Notes: generated by a model from the letters alone, not told the origin. Counted from the stretch's first letter, positions 1 through 12,194 are shown. The stretch: DNA of 64,000 nucleotides from Musicola paradisiaca NCPPB 2511 (GCF_000400505.1 NZ_CM001857.1:1166532-1230531), one strand, 5' to 3'. Numbers and translations: made by a program.

Positions 1-152
1 AGCGGCAGCAGCCAGGTCAGTACGCCGGTCAGCATGGCGGATAACCCGCTCCACAGCAGATAGCCGCTGGCGCCCAGCATTTCCGCCGCCAGCAGTAAAC
101 CGCCCAGCGATAGCCAGAACCAGTGACTATTCCCCTGTAGCAGCTCAATCAT
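1..152 (-). CDS. ybbJ: NfeD-family membrane protein (YbbJ-like), 3' part outside window
   Basis: The reverse strand opens with ATG at 152 and reads on through base 1 without a stop. The peptide begins [18 protein letters not shown] and is strongly hydrophobic, as in the membrane N-terminus of short NfeD proteins. These partner with SPFH proteins. The start codon overlaps the qmcA stop, so the two are translationally coupled, matching the qmcA-ybbJ pair of E. coli. About 50 codons are visible; the soluble OB-fold domain would lie outside the window. Confidence 0.82.
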   Translation of the reverse strand, partial: MIELLQGNSHWFWLSLGGLLLAAEMLGASGYLLWSGLSAMLTGVLTWLLP

Positions 153-1068
153 GCGCTTTGCTCCGATCGGCTTTGCTTTCTTTGAGCAGTTCGGTGATGC
201 CGCCGATGGCGCCCATCAGGTTGCTGGCGTCCAGCGGCATCATGACGACCTTGCTGTTGTTCGCCGCACCGATGGTTTCCAGCGCCGAGGTATATTTCTG
301 CGCGACGAAGTAGTTGATAGCCTGAATATTGCCTGCGGCGATCGCTTCGGACACCATCTGGGTGGCTCTGGCTTCCGCTTCCGCCGCACGTTCGCGGGCT
401 TCCGCCTGCAGAAAAGCCGACTGCCGTTCCCCTTCCGCCATCAGGATCTGCGCCTGTTTTTCCCCTTCCGCCTTCAGAATCGCCGCCTGACGTATCCCTT
501 CGGCTTCCAGAATATCCGCTCGTTTGGTGCGCTCCGCTTTCATCTGGGCGTTCATTGATGCAATCAGCTCTGCCGGTGGACGAACATCGCGGATCTCAAT
601 GCGGGTAACTTTAATGCCCCAGGGATTGGTGGCTTCATCCACAATATGCAACAACCGGCTGTTAATGCTGTCGCGTTGCGAAAGCATTTCGTCCAGCTCC
701 ATCGACCCCAACACGGTACGGATGTTGGTCATGGTCAGATTGATGATCGCCAGTTCCAGGTTGCTGACCTCATAAGCGGCGCGGGAGGAATCTACCACCT
801 GGATGAAGCAGACGGCGTCGATGGTGACGTTGGCGTTATCTTTGGAGATGATCTCCTGGGACGGAATATCCAGTACCTGCTCCATCATATTGATTTTACG
901 GCCGATGCGATCCATAAACGGCACGATCAGGTTCAGCCCCGGCTGTAGCGTGCGGGTGTAACGCCCGAAGCGTTCAACCGTCCATTGATAGCCTTGCGGC
1001 ACGATCTTGATGCCGGACCAGACAATAATGAGAGCGACGACAACCAAAACGGGAATAAAAGTGAGCAT
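145..1068 (-). CDS. qmcA: SPFH/stomatin-like membrane protein QmcA
   Basis: This 307-residue protein has one N-terminal membrane segment (about residues 2-20), an SPFH/band-7 domain (about 20-180) and a long charged Ala/Glu/Arg coiled coil (about 175-250) with repeats such as [19 protein letters not shown]. coli QmcA (YbbK) has nearly the same length and organisation. SPFH proteins form large ring assemblies on the inner membrane and are linked to FtsH protease control and microdomains. It is the upstream gene of an overlapping pair with the NfeD-like gene. In E. coli the next genes are ybbL and ybbM; here yfaE-nrdBA lies next to it. Confidence 0.95.
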   Translation of the reverse strand: MLTFIPVLVVVALIIVWSGIKIVPQGYQWTVERFGRYTRTLQPGLNLIVPFMDRIGRKINMMEQVLDIPSQEIISKDNANVTIDAVCFIQVVDSSRAAYEVSNLELAIINLTMTNIRTVLGSMELDEMLSQRDSINSRLLHIVDEATNPWGIKVTRIEIRDVRPPAELIASMNAQMKAERTKRADILEAEGIRQAAILKAEGEKQAQILMAEGERQSAFLQAEARERAAEAEARATQMVSEAIAAGNIQAINYFVAQKYTSALETIGAANNSKVVMMPLDASNLMGAIGGITELLKESKADRSKAHD

Positions 1069-1224
1069 TTTGTATTTTCTCCAGGTGCTTGTGCTATCCG
1101 GCAGTGTAGCGCAGCTGGCTAAAAAGCAAATGAGAAGGTGAACCGGGAAGCGATCTTTGCGAGCGGCATGCAGCCGCGAAAAGCAGGATCACGCCGCCGA
1201 AACGACGTGAAAAGGGGGCACCGT

Positions 1225-1485
1225 TTACATATCCAGTTCGATGTCGTCCAACGGGCGGCAGCAGCAGGGCAGAATCTCATCCTGTTGCAGGCAGGCCAGC
1301 GGCGTTTCCCGGTAGACGACCTTGCCTTTGAGCAGGCGCAGGCGGCAGGAGCCGCAATAACCGGAGCGGCACTGATATTCCACCTTGACCCGCTGGGATT
1401 CCAGCGCGTCCAGCAGGGAGTCATGCTGGTCGGAATACATCAACTGCGCACCGGAGATGCGCAGTGTGACGGTAGCGATACTCAT
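1225..1485 (-). CDS. yfaE: 2Fe-2S ferredoxin YfaE, NrdB cofactor maintenance
   Basis: An 86-residue plant-type ferredoxin. Cysteines at about 39, 44 and 47 (YQCRSGYCGSC) plus a CCC run at 74-76 supply the ligands of the [2Fe-2S] cluster. E. coli YfaE is 84 residues and delivers electrons and iron to regenerate the diferric-tyrosyl cofactor of NrdB. It starts 5 bases after the nrdB stop on the same strand and is surely co-transcribed with nrdA-nrdB. Confidence 0.95.
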   Translation of the reverse strand: MSIATVTLRISGAQLMYSDQHDSLLDALESQRVKVEYQCRSGYCGSCRLRLLKGKVVYRETPLACLQQDEILPCCCRPLDDIELDM

Positions 1486-1490
1486 GGCGG

Positions 1491-2621
1491 TTATAGCTGG
1501 AAATCGCTGAGGTCGTCGGCGTTGATTTCCGCATCAATCTGGCCGACCAGATAAGAGCTGACCTCGACTTCCTGCGGCGCTACCTGCACGTTGTCGGACA
1601 CCAGCCAGGCGTTGATCCACGGGATCGGGTTGGTGCGGGTTTCAAACGGCAGCGGCAACCCGACGGCCTGCATGCGGATGTTGGTGATGTATTCCACATA
1701 CTGGCAAAGAATGTCTTTGTTCAGGCCGATCATCGAACCGTCGCGGAACAGATATTCCGCCCACTCTTTTTCCTGCTGGGCCGCCATCACGAACAGGTCG
1801 TAGCACTGTTGCTGGCATTCTTCCGCCACTTTTGCCATTTCAGGGTCGTCCTGGCCGGAACGCATCAGGTTCAGCATATGCTGGGTGCCGGTCAGGTGCA
1901 GTGCTTCGTCGCGGGCGATGAGTTTGATGATTTTGGCGTTGCCCTCCATCAGTTCGCGCTCGGCGAAGGCGAAGGAGCAGGCGAAGCTGACGTAGAAGCG
2001 GATGGCTTCCAGCGCGTTGACGCTCATCAGGCACAGATAGAGCTTTTTCTTCAACTGGTAGACGTTGATGTCCACCGTCTTGCCGTTGACCTGATGGGTG
2101 CCTTCCCCCAGCAAGTGGTAATAGCTGGTGAGTTCGATCAGTTCGTCATAGAAACCGGAGATGTCGCGCGCACGCTTGAGGATCTCCTCATTGGTCACGA
2201 TGTCGTCGAAGACCACCGACGGATCGTTGACGATATTGCGGATGATGTGGGTGTAGGAGCGGGAGTGGATGGTCTCCGAGAATGACCAGGTTTCCACCCA
2301 GGTTTCCAATTCGGGGATGGAGATCAGCGGCAGCAGCGCCACGTTGGGGCTGCGGCCTTGAATGGAATCCAGCAGCGTTTGGTATTTCAGGTTGCTGATG
2401 AAAATGTGCTTTTCGTGTTCCGGCAGCGCCTGGTAGTCGATGCGGTCGCGGGACACGTCGACCTCTTCGGGACGCCAAAAAAAGGAAAGCTGTTTTTCAA
2501 TCAACTTTTCAAAGATTTCATACTTTTGCTGATCGTAACGCGCTACGTTGACCGGTTGACCGAAGAACATCGGTTCCTGTAGCTGGTCGTTTTTGTTTTG
2601 TGAAAAAGTGGTATAGGCCAT
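1491..2621 (-). CDS. nrdB: Ribonucleoside-diphosphate reductase class Ia, beta subunit
   Basis: 376 residues, the same size as E. coli NrdB. The radical tyrosine is visible in SRSYTHI (Tyr123 counting Met), with iron ligands Asp85 (TLLDS), Glu116 and His119 (FSETIH), and further ligands in the later helices (RDEALH). The C-terminal tail (DDLSDFQL) is the segment that docks on NrdA. It forms the alpha2beta2 enzyme that makes dNDPs aerobically. It lies 222 bases downstream of nrdA and directly upstream of yfaE, the standard nrdA-nrdB-yfaE order. Confidence 0.98.
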   Translation of the reverse strand: MAYTTFSQNKNDQLQEPMFFGQPVNVARYDQQKYEIFEKLIEKQLSFFWRPEEVDVSRDRIDYQALPEHEKHIFISNLKYQTLLDSIQGRSPNVALLPLISIPELETWVETWSFSETIHSRSYTHIIRNIVNDPSVVFDDIVTNEEILKRARDISGFYDELIELTSYYHLLGEGTHQVNGKTVDINVYQLKKKLYLCLMSVNALEAIRFYVSFACSFAFAERELMEGNAKIIKLIARDEALHLTGTQHMLNLMRSGQDDPEMAKVAEECQQQCYDLFVMAAQQEKEWAEYLFRDGSMIGLNKDILCQYVEYITNIRMQAVGLPLPFETRTNPIPWINAWLVSDNVQVAPQEVEVSSYLVGQIDAEINADDLSDFQL

Positions 2622-2745
2622 GGTATCTCCAAACCGTTCGGCGACGGGCTGCGACGCCGAACTCTGACAACGTGCAGTGACCGGATTATGTCATCCCCGA
2701 TAAGCGGGGGGATCCATCGTCAGTATATTGTTGGTATCAGGATGG

Positions 2746-2824
2746 ATACCTGCAGGGCAGGTATGACGCAATAACGACATTGCTGTTATCGACCGCACGG
2801 AACGCCACGGCGGGCGCCCGTGCG
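2746..2824. repeat. Two palindromic hairpins between nrdA and nrdB
   Basis: An 8-bp perfect stem with a 3-base loop occupies 2746-2764 (atacctgc-agg-gcaggtat). A second, longer-looped dyad (cgcacgg ... ccgtgcg) spans about 2794-2824. Neither is followed by a T-run on the reverse strand. They may stabilise mRNA ends or set the nrdA:nrdB ratio; that role is inferred. Confidence 0.5.
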
Positions 2825-2843
2825 GCAAACAGCCATTGCTGGC

Positions 2844-5132
2844 TCAGATTTTACACGCGCCGCTTTCGCAGCCGTCGTCCTGAGGCGTGGTGTCCAACAG
2901 GTCATCCTGAACATCTTCGGCGCCGTCACGGGTATTTTGGTAGTAAAGCGTTTTCAGCCCGAACTTGTACGCCGTGAGCAGATCCTTCAACAACTGTTTC
3001 ATCGGAACCTTGCCCGACGGGAAACGCGACGGATCATAGTTGGTATTGGCGGAAATCGCCTGATCGATGAACTTCTGCATGATCCCCACCAGTTGCAGGT
3101 AGCCGTCGTTGGACGGCATATCCCACAGCAGTTCGTAGGCGTCTTTCAGCGTTTCATATTCCGGTACGACCTGGCGAAGAATACCGTCTTTGGACGCTTT
3201 AATGCTGATATGGCCGCGCGGCGGCTCGATACCGTTGGTGGCGTTGGAGATCTGCGATGAGGTTTCCGACGGCATCAGGGCGGACAGCGTCGAGTTACGC
3301 AGGCCGTGGGTTTTGATGCTCTCGCGCAGCGTTTCCCAGTCGAGATGCAGGGCTTCATTGCAGACGCTGTCCAGATCGCGTTTGTAAGTGTCGACCGGCA
3401 GGATGCCTTGCGCGTAGGTGGTTTCGCCGAACCACGGACAGGCGCCTTGTTCCTGCGCCAGAACGTTGGAGGCTTTCAGTAGGTAATACTGAATGGCTTC
3501 AAACGTGCGGTGCGTCAGGTTGTTGGCGCTGCCGTCGGAGTAACGGACGCCGTGTTTCGCCAGATAGTAGGCGAAGTTGATGACGCCGATGCCCAACGTG
3601 CGACGCCCCATGGCGCCGCGTTTGGCGGCGGGGATCGGATAGTCCTGATAGTCGAGCAGGGCATCCAGCGCGCGTACCGCCAATGTCGCCAACTCTTCCA
3701 GTTCGCTCAAATCGCTGATGGCGCCGAGGTTGAAGGCGGACAGCGTACAGAGCGCGATTTCACCGTTCTCATCGTTGACGTCTTCCAGCGGCTTGGTCGG
3801 TAGCGCGATTTCCAGACACAGGTTGGACTGGCGAACCGGCGCGACCAGCGGATCGAACGGACTGTGGGTATTGCAGTGATCGACGTTCTGGATGTAGATA
3901 CGCCCGGTGGAGGCGCGTTCCTGCATCATCAGAGAGAACAGTTCCACCGCCTTGAGTTGTTTCTTGCGGATGCTGTCGTCCTGTTCGTATTGCACGTACA
4001 GACGCTCGAATTCATCCTGATCGGTAAAGAAGGCGTCATACAACCCCGGTACGTCGGAAGGGCTGAACAGCGTGATGTCCTCGCCTTTCACCAGACGCTG
4101 GTACATCAGCTTGTTGAGCTGTACGCCGTAGTCCAGATGGCGCACGCGGTTGCCTTCGACGCCGCGGTTGTTTTTTAGTACCAGCAGGCTTTCCACTTCC
4201 AGATGCCACAACGGATAGAACAGCGTGGCTGCACCGCCGCGGACGCCGCCCTGAGAACAGGATTTCACCGCCGTCTGGAAATGTTTGTAGAACGGAATGC
4301 ACCCGGTGTGGAACGCTTCGCCGCCACGGATTGGGCTACCCAATGCCCGGATGCGACCGGCGTTGATGCCGATGCCGGCGCGCTGGGAGACGTATTTGAC
4401 GATCGCGCTGGAGGTGGCGTTGATGGAGTCCAGACTGTCGCCGCATTCGATCAGCACGCAAGAACTGAACTGACGAGTCGGGGTGCGCACGCCGGACATG
4501 ATGGGCGTCGGCAGCGAAATCTTAAAGGTGGAAATCGCATCGTAGAAACGCTTCACATAGTCCAGGCGGGTTTCGCGCGGATAACCGGAGAACAGGCAGG
4601 CCGCCACCAGAATGTACAGGAATTGGGCGCTTTCGTAGATGTCACCGGTCACTCGGTTTTGAACCAGATATTTCCCTTCCAGCTGTTTAACCGCCGCGTA
4701 AGAGAAATTCATATCCCGCCAGTGATCGATGAAAGCGTCCATCAGTGTGAACTCTTCCTGGCTGTAATCCTCCAGCAGATGGCGGTCGTACTTGCCCATA
4801 TCGACCATGTTCACTACGTGGTCGTACAGTGTGGGCGGCTCGAACTGGCCAAAGGCTTTCTTGCGCAGGTGGAAAATGGCCAGGCGGGCGGCAAGGTACT
4901 GATAATCCGGACTTTCGCGGGAGATCAGGTCAGCGGCCGCCTTGATGATGGTTTCATGAATGTCCGCAGTTTTGATGCCGTCATAGAACTGGATGTGGGA
5001 ACGCAGTTCCACCTGCGACACAGAAACGTTATGCAGACCTTCTGCCGCCCATGTAATCACCCGGTGGATTTTGTCCAGATTGATGCGTTCTTTACTGCCA
5101 TCGCGTTTGGTAACGAGCAGACTCTGGTTCAT
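2844..5132 (-). CDS. nrdA: Ribonucleoside-diphosphate reductase class Ia, alpha subunit
   Basis: 762 residues from ATG at 5132. An open frame continues 71 codons further upstream, but that stretch covers the NrdR boxes and does not resemble NrdA, while MNQSLLVTKRDGS matches the E. coli start. The N-terminal ATP cone (KRDGSKERINLDKI) binds ATP/dATP. Redox cysteines are in QFSSCVLIECGDS and IALCTLSAFN, the thiyl radical cysteine in NLCLEIAL, and the C-terminal shuttle pair is Cys755/Cys760 (GCESGACKI). It reduces NDPs to dNDPs. It is first gene of nrdA-nrdB-yfaE, with NrdR and DnaA sites upstream indicating dATP- and replication-linked control. Confidence 0.98.
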   Translation of the reverse strand: MNQSLLVTKRDGSKERINLDKIHRVITWAAEGLHNVSVSQVELRSHIQFYDGIKTADIHETIIKAAADLISRESPDYQYLAARLAIFHLRKKAFGQFEPPTLYDHVVNMVDMGKYDRHLLEDYSQEEFTLMDAFIDHWRDMNFSYAAVKQLEGKYLVQNRVTGDIYESAQFLYILVAACLFSGYPRETRLDYVKRFYDAISTFKISLPTPIMSGVRTPTRQFSSCVLIECGDSLDSINATSSAIVKYVSQRAGIGINAGRIRALGSPIRGGEAFHTGCIPFYKHFQTAVKSCSQGGVRGGAATLFYPLWHLEVESLLVLKNNRGVEGNRVRHLDYGVQLNKLMYQRLVKGEDITLFSPSDVPGLYDAFFTDQDEFERLYVQYEQDDSIRKKQLKAVELFSLMMQERASTGRIYIQNVDHCNTHSPFDPLVAPVRQSNLCLEIALPTKPLEDVNDENGEIALCTLSAFNLGAISDLSELEELATLAVRALDALLDYQDYPIPAAKRGAMGRRTLGIGVINFAYYLAKHGVRYSDGSANNLTHRTFEAIQYYLLKASNVLAQEQGACPWFGETTYAQGILPVDTYKRDLDSVCNEALHLDWETLRESIKTHGLRNSTLSALMPSETSSQISNATNGIEPPRGHISIKASKDGILRQVVPEYETLKDAYELLWDMPSNDGYLQLVGIMQKFIDQAISANTNYDPSRFPSGKVPMKQLLKDLLTAYKFGLKTLYYQNTRDGAEDVQDDLLDTTPQDDGCESGACKI

Positions 5133-5186
5133 TGAGCTGGTACCTGTGTGGTTTTGACCCCTTTCATTTTCAATGGCTGAAAATGT

Positions 5187-5234
5187 AAATGAAAAATAGT
5201 GCCTCTTACTAGAAGAAAACACTATATATAGGGG
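5187..5234 (-). promoter_or_regulatory. Tandem NrdR boxes of the nrdA promoter
   Basis: Box 1, 5219-5234 (acactatatatagggg), closely matches the 16-bp NrdR palindrome. A weaker partner, 5187-5202, keeps the right half (atagtg). Centre-to-centre distance is 32 bp, about three helical turns, the known NrdR geometry. The TATATA of box 1 may overlap the -10 element. NrdR with bound ATP/dATP would repress nrdAB; nrdR itself is not in the window. Confidence 0.7.
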
Positions 5235-5304
5235 GTGGGTTTGAATTTGATAACAAGATAATGTGAAAAATGTTGTATTGCAAGAGAACAAAAGCGTCTG
5301 TTTT

Positions 5305-5313
5305 TGTGGATAA
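5305..5313 (-). promoter_or_regulatory. DnaA box upstream of nrdA
   Basis: tgtggataa is the exact reverse complement of the high-affinity DnaA 9-mer TTATCCACA. It lies 173 bases before the nrdA start codon, in the place where E. coli nrdAB carries DnaA sites that couple dNTP synthesis to replication. Confidence 0.7.
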
Positions 5314-5481
5314 CATAGGGAAGATGTGTTGCAAAAATGCTGCATCCCAGCCGTGGTGCGGCTTTGTTTTCTGTCAATCAGCCGTGAGAGAAAATAAAAA
5401 AATTGATCGAGTGCCGGTTTCTTGCACGACGCTGAAAAGCGTCAACTTGATTCCGAAGCGAATGGCGTGAGCGGTGCGCGG

Positions 5482-5604
5482 CATCCTTGATGTTTCTCGG
5501 CGACGCACTGCCCGGCGATGGTGTTTGGCGAAAACTTATCCGGCTCGAACGCCGATGAAGCCAACCATCGGCGCGGCATTTTCGAGAAACTCACGGCAAG
5601 GATG
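5482..5604. repeat. 123-bp nested imperfect inverted repeat downstream of ubiG
   Basis: Outer arms catccttg...tttctcg (5482-5499) and cgagaaa...caaggatg (5583-5604) are complementary apart from small bulges. Inner arms gatgg...ttggc (5517-5529) and gccaaccatc (5560-5569) pair within them. It lies in the ubiG-nrdA gap and would fold into one long branched hairpin. It could be a ubiG 3' end structure or a copy of a small dispersed palindromic element. Confidence 0.55.
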
Positions 5605-5613
5605 AGGAAATGA

Positions 5614-6348
5614 TTAATGACCGGCGGGAGCGTCGTCGCGCCAGGTGTGAACCATGTAGTTGACGTCGACGTTGCGCCCTAAGCGGAAGCTGTCGGTAAG
5701 CGGCTGATAGCTCAGCCCGGTAATGTGGCGCTCGCGTAACGGCGTGTCGTCTATCCAGCCCAGCAATTCCGCCGGCCGGATGAATTTTTTGATGTTGTGG
5801 GTGCCGCGCGGCACCATGCCGGTCAGGTATTCGGCGCCGACGATCATCATCAGCCAGGCTTTGGGGTTGCGGTTGATGGTGGAGAAAAAGACGTGGCCGC
5901 CGGGTTTGACCAGCCGGGCGCAGGCTTCAACCACCGAGCGCGGATCCGGTACGTGTTCAAGCATCTCCATGCAGGTCACTACGTCGTATTCGCCGCCGTG
6001 GGCTGACGCATGGCTTTCCACCGTTTCCTGTACGTATTCTACGGCGACGCCGCTTTCCAGCGCGTGCAGCCGCGCCACCATCAGCGGTTCGCTGCCCATG
6101 TCCAGGCCCGTGACCTGCGCGCCTTCCCGCGCCATGCTTTCCGCCAGAATGCCGCCGCCGCAGCCGACATCCAGCACTTTTTTGCCGAACAAGCCGTCTG
6201 CGCGCGCGATGACGTAGTTCAGGCGCAGCGGGTTGATACGGTGCAGCGGTTTGAATTCGCCTTCCAGATCCCACCAGCGGGAGGCCACCGCATCAAATTT
6301 GGCGATTTCGTCATGGTCGACGTTTGGAACGGATGTTTCTGCATTCAT
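5614..6348 (-). CDS. ubiG: Ubiquinone biosynthesis O-methyltransferase
   Basis: 244 residues with a class I SAM-methyltransferase fold. Motif I is [11 protein letters not shown] (about 58-68), and the post-motifs [12 protein letters not shown] and [18 protein letters not shown] are typical of UbiG. It performs both O-methylations of ubiquinone synthesis on the inner membrane. It is divergent from gyrA, the same arrangement as in E. coli. Its 3' end is followed by the 5482-5604 palindromic element. Confidence 0.97.
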   Translation of the reverse strand: MNAETSVPNVDHDEIAKFDAVASRWWDLEGEFKPLHRINPLRLNYVIARADGLFGKKVLDVGCGGGILAESMAREGAQVTGLDMGSEPLMVARLHALESGVAVEYVQETVESHASAHGGEYDVVTCMEMLEHVPDPRSVVEACARLVKPGGHVFFSTINRNPKAWLMMIVGAEYLTGMVPRGTHNIKKFIRPAELLGWIDDTPLRERHITGLSYQPLTDSFRLGRNVDVNYMVHTWRDDAPAGH

Positions 6349-6420
6349 GGGGGGAGTAACCTTTCATTATTTGCGCTGTGGCGAGTATATCCGTCCCCCG
6401 GCGGATGTTGTAGTCGCTTG

Positions 6421-6456
6421 AGCGGGATTCGCCGCCCGGCGGGGCGTTATCCCGCT
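6421..6456. repeat. GC-rich hairpin in the ubiG-gyrA divergent region
   Basis: agcgggat (6421-6428) pairs perfectly with atcccgct (6449-6456), and the interior contains further cgcc/ggcg pairing. It has no adjacent T-run, so it is not an obvious terminator. It lies about 55 bases upstream of the presumed gyrA -10. Confidence 0.55.
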
Positions 6457-6508
6457 GAAAAGAAGACGGAAGGAAACGCCGTGGAATTTCCCCTGAAACC
6501 CCGCATTG

Positions 6509-6517
6509 TGATATGAT
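6509..6517 (+). promoter_or_regulatory. Likely gyrA promoter, extended -10
   Basis: tgatatgat gives an extended -10 (TGnTATGAT) with the hexamer at 6512-6517. There is no good -35 at the usual distance (tcccct). It stands about 46 bases before the gyrA start codon. Confidence 0.5.
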
Positions 6518-6547
6518 TTTCCACCTTTTAAACTCGGGTATGAATAG

Positions 6548-9199
<2,652 letters not shown>

Positions 9200-9220
9200 G
9201 TCCCGGCGTTTCCGATACCA

Positions 9221-9249
9221 AGCCAGCGTCCGGTGCGCTGGCTTTTTTT
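9221..9249 (+). terminator. gyrA rho-independent terminator
   Basis: agccagcg (9221-9228) pairs with cgctggct (9236-9243) across a 7-base loop, followed by a run of seven T. Confidence 0.92.
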
Positions 9250-9316
9250 ATGCGGAATGGTACTGTATCGGCTGTTTCGGCCTGTTCCCCTGATCTGATC
9301 ACCTTATGGTACGCCT

Positions 9317-12169
9317 GTGAAAATCGTCGCTTCCTTTCAGACCACCCTAAAAGTTTCACGGTACATGTTCCGTGTACTGTCGATGGTGTTGTGGTTGCTG
9401 GGTATGGTGATTTCGGCGTTCTATTTCAACAAGGCGCTGCATGAGCGCGAGTCCCACCTGCGTCAGATTTTCGCGCTGAATTTCGATCAATCGCTTGGCT
9501 ATATTCACCATGTGAACGATGTCGCCCACGAGTTGAAGTATATAGCGACAAACCGGCTCGCTACGGTTCCGGTTCGTCGGGATCGGCTGGCGCCGGTCAA
9601 GGCGCCGTCGTTTGCGGTTTACCCGTTGTCACAACGTGTGGATTGCGGATCTCTGTATGAAAAAAATGCCGCCAGACTGCAACAGTTGACCGATTTTTTT
9701 ACCCAATGGCGCGATGATTTCTCTTCGATTTACGATCTAAACCGTCTGTTCTTTGTCGACAACGCGCAGCAATGCATTGTGGATTTCGGTATTCGCAACC
9801 CGTCGTTGGATCGGGATGGTTTACTGCGGAATGTGCAGGAGCATCTGCAGGATCAGCAGACCAATCGGTTGACCGGCAGGCGTGATGACAGCCTCTTTTG
9901 GATAATCCCCGGCCCATCGCCCGACACGGGTTATCTCTATTCGCTGACGCCGGTCTATGTGGATAATCAATTAGTCACGACCATCGGCATTGAACAAGCC
10001 ATCCGGCTGGATGATTTCGTGCTGAGTAACGATTTGCCGCTGGGCGTCAAGCTGCTCGATCAAAACAATAAGCCGTTGTTACAGCTTGCGGATGGCGTAG
10101 GCAGCAACCTCTACCCAGACGCGCTCGATTATTTTGGCTATATCGATGGCTACAACACGCTGATTATGAAAAAGGCGTTGCCGCCAACGACGCTCAGCGT
10201 GGTGTATTCATTGCCGCTGGAAAGCATTCTGGCCACGCTGAATTCACAAATCGTGAATCTGGTATTGCTGAATCTGGCCGGCGCCATCGTGCTGTTGGTG
10301 CTGACGCGGTTGTTTGAGCGCCGGATTTTCCTGCCGGCCGAGCGGAACGCCCTTCAACTGGAGGAAAATGAGCAGTTTAATCGCAAGATTGTGGCTTCTG
10401 CGCCGGTCGGCATCAGCATTTTACGCATCAGCGACGGCACCAACATTATCAGCAATGAACTGGCGCATAACTATCTTAACCTGCTGGCCTATGAAGACCG
10501 GACGCGCATCACCAAAATTATTTGCGAGCAGCAATCCAAATCGCTGGACGTAGTGACCAGCCGTAATCATCACTTGCAAATCAGCTTTGTGCATTCCCGC
10601 TATCGCAATGAGAACGTAGCGATTTGCGTCTTGCTGGACGTCAGTGCCCGCGTGCGGATGGAGGAGTCGCTGCAGGAGATGGCCAACGCGGCCGAGCAGG
10701 CCAGCCAATCCAAGTCTATGTTCCTGGCGACCGTCAGCCACGAATTGCGCACGCCGCTGTATGGCATTATCGGCAACCTCGACCTGCTGCGGACGAAGTC
10801 ATTGTCACGCGATGCCAATCGGTTGGTTGAGGCGATGCAGAACTCATCGTCGCTGCTGTTAAAAATCATCAGCGACATTCTCGATTTTTCTAAAATTGAA
10901 TCCGAACAGCTTAAGATTGAGCCCGGCAGATTTGCGCCGCGCGAGGTCATCAACCATATCATTAGCAATTACCTGCCCCTGGTGGTGAAGAAACGGTTGA
11001 CGCTTTATTGCTATATCGAGCCTTCGGTTCCGGTAAGCATACTGGGCGACGCGGTGCGCCTGCAGCAGGTCTTGTCTAATTTGCTCAGCAATGCCATCAA
11101 GTTTACTGATACCGGATGCATTGTGTTACAGGTTCAGCGGCGACATGACGGTTATCTGGCGTTTCAGGTGCGTGATACCGGGGTGGGGATCGAACCTCGT
11201 TCGGTGATGAAACTGTTCGATCCTTTCTACCAGGCCGGTACCGGCGTACAGCGCCACTTTCAGGGGACAGGGTTGGGGTTGGCTATCTGCGAGAAACTGG
11301 TCAGTCTGATGGATGGCGATATTTCCATCGAATCTGAGCCGGGTCTGGGAAGTCTGTTTGGTGTGCGTATCCCCTTGTATCAGGCGCAATATCCACAAAC
11401 GCTCGTCAATCCGGAGTTGCAGGGCAAGGTGTGCTGGCTGTGGATAAAAAATAGCTATATGGAGCGTTACCTGCAGGCATTGCTGTCCGCCTGTGGTATG
11501 GCGGTACGGTATGGTGAGGAACCGGCGGTCGGTGCGGAAGATGTGGTTATTTTTGATGACTCGCTGGATGTCGCACTGAATCCCTACGCTTGTATTTTTA
11601 TCAGCGGCATGCACACCGGCACTGCGCAGGAAACCGGCGTCGGCCAGTGGGTACACAGCACGGCCGCTCTCCATGATTTGCCGTTGTTGCTGCAGCGTAT
11701 TTATCGCGGGGCGGAGGGGCTGCCGGGCGAAGCGCCGGTATTGCCGAGCGCCAGTTACGAGCGTAGCGAAAATGGCGATATCCGGATCCTGGTGGTGGAT
11801 GACCATCCGATAAACCGGCGATTGCTGGCCGATCAGTTGGGTTCGCTGGGGTATCAGGTTATTACCGCGAATGACGGTCTGGATGCGCTGGATGTCTTAA
11901 GCAAAAATCCGGTCGATATTGTGTTGACGGATGTCAACATGCCCAACATGGACGGCTACCGCTTTACCCAACGGCTGAGGGACATGGCGCAGACTTTTCC
12001 GGTCATCGGCGTTACCGCCAACGCGCTGGCGGAAGAGCGTCAGCGTTGTCTTCAGGCGGGTATGGATAACTGCCTTTCTAAACCGGTAACGCTGGAGACG
12101 TTGCAGCAGTCCTTGTCTTACTACAGTAACCTGGTGAGGCAACGCAAGAACGACAGCGCGTCGTCATGA
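9317..12169 (+). CDS. rcsC: Hybrid sensor histidine kinase RcsC
   Basis: 950 residues from a GTG at 9317, where the E. coli-like N-terminus MKIVASFQTTLKVSRYMF begins. Membrane segments lie near residues 20-40 and 310-330, flanking a periplasmic sensor. A PAS-like segment precedes the kinase: H box SHELRTPLYG with His475, N box LLSNAIKF, G boxes DTGVGI and GTGLGLAIC. The C-terminal receiver has its phospho-acceptor at about Asp872 (LTDVNMPNMDG). RcsC passes phosphate via RcsD to RcsB to control capsule, motility and virulence genes. It converges on rcsB. Confidence 0.98.
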   Translation: MKIVASFQTTLKVSRYMFRVLSMVLWLLGMVISAFYFNKALHERESHLRQIFALNFDQSLGYIHHVNDVAHELKYIATNRLATVPVRRDRLAPVKAPSFAVYPLSQRVDCGSLYEKNAARLQQLTDFFTQWRDDFSSIYDLNRLFFVDNAQQCIVDFGIRNPSLDRDGLLRNVQEHLQDQQTNRLTGRRDDSLFWIIPGPSPDTGYLYSLTPVYVDNQLVTTIGIEQAIRLDDFVLSNDLPLGVKLLDQNNKPLLQLADGVGSNLYPDALDYFGYIDGYNTLIMKKALPPTTLSVVYSLPLESILATLNSQIVNLVLLNLAGAIVLLVLTRLFERRIFLPAERNALQLEENEQFNRKIVASAPVGISILRISDGTNIISNELAHNYLNLLAYEDRTRITKIICEQQSKSLDVVTSRNHHLQISFVHSRYRNENVAICVLLDVSARVRMEESLQEMANAAEQASQSKSMFLATVSHELRTPLYGIIGNLDLLRTKSLSRDANRLVEAMQNSSSLLLKIISDILDFSKIESEQLKIEPGRFAPREVINHIISNYLPLVVKKRLTLYCYIEPSVPVSILGDAVRLQQVLSNLLSNAIKFTDTGCIVLQVQRRHDGYLAFQVRDTGVGIEPRSVMKLFDPFYQAGTGVQRHFQGTGLGLAICEKLVSLMDGDISIESEPGLGSLFGVRIPLYQAQYPQTLVNPELQGKVCWLWIKNSYMERYLQALLSACGMAVRYGEEPAVGAEDVVIFDDSLDVALNPYACIFISGMHTGTAQETGVGQWVHSTAALHDLPLLLQRIYRGAEGLPGEAPVLPSASYERSENGDIRILVVDDHPINRRLLADQLGSLGYQVITANDGLDALDVLSKNPVDIVLTDVNMPNMDGYRFTQRLRDMAQTFPVIGVTANALAEERQRCLQAGMDNCLSKPVTLETLQQSLSYYSNLVRQRKNDSASS

Positions 12170-12194
12170 TAAACATTGAGTGGCGTGTGATGGG

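Noticed and set aside
4203-5135. 310-codon open frame antisense to nrdA
   Set aside because: Complete overlap with a certain gene and no recognisable domain; a shadow frame.
5133-5345. N-terminal extension of nrdA by 71 codons
   Set aside because: The extension covers the NrdR boxes and AT-rich promoter, and the E. coli-like protein begins at 5132.
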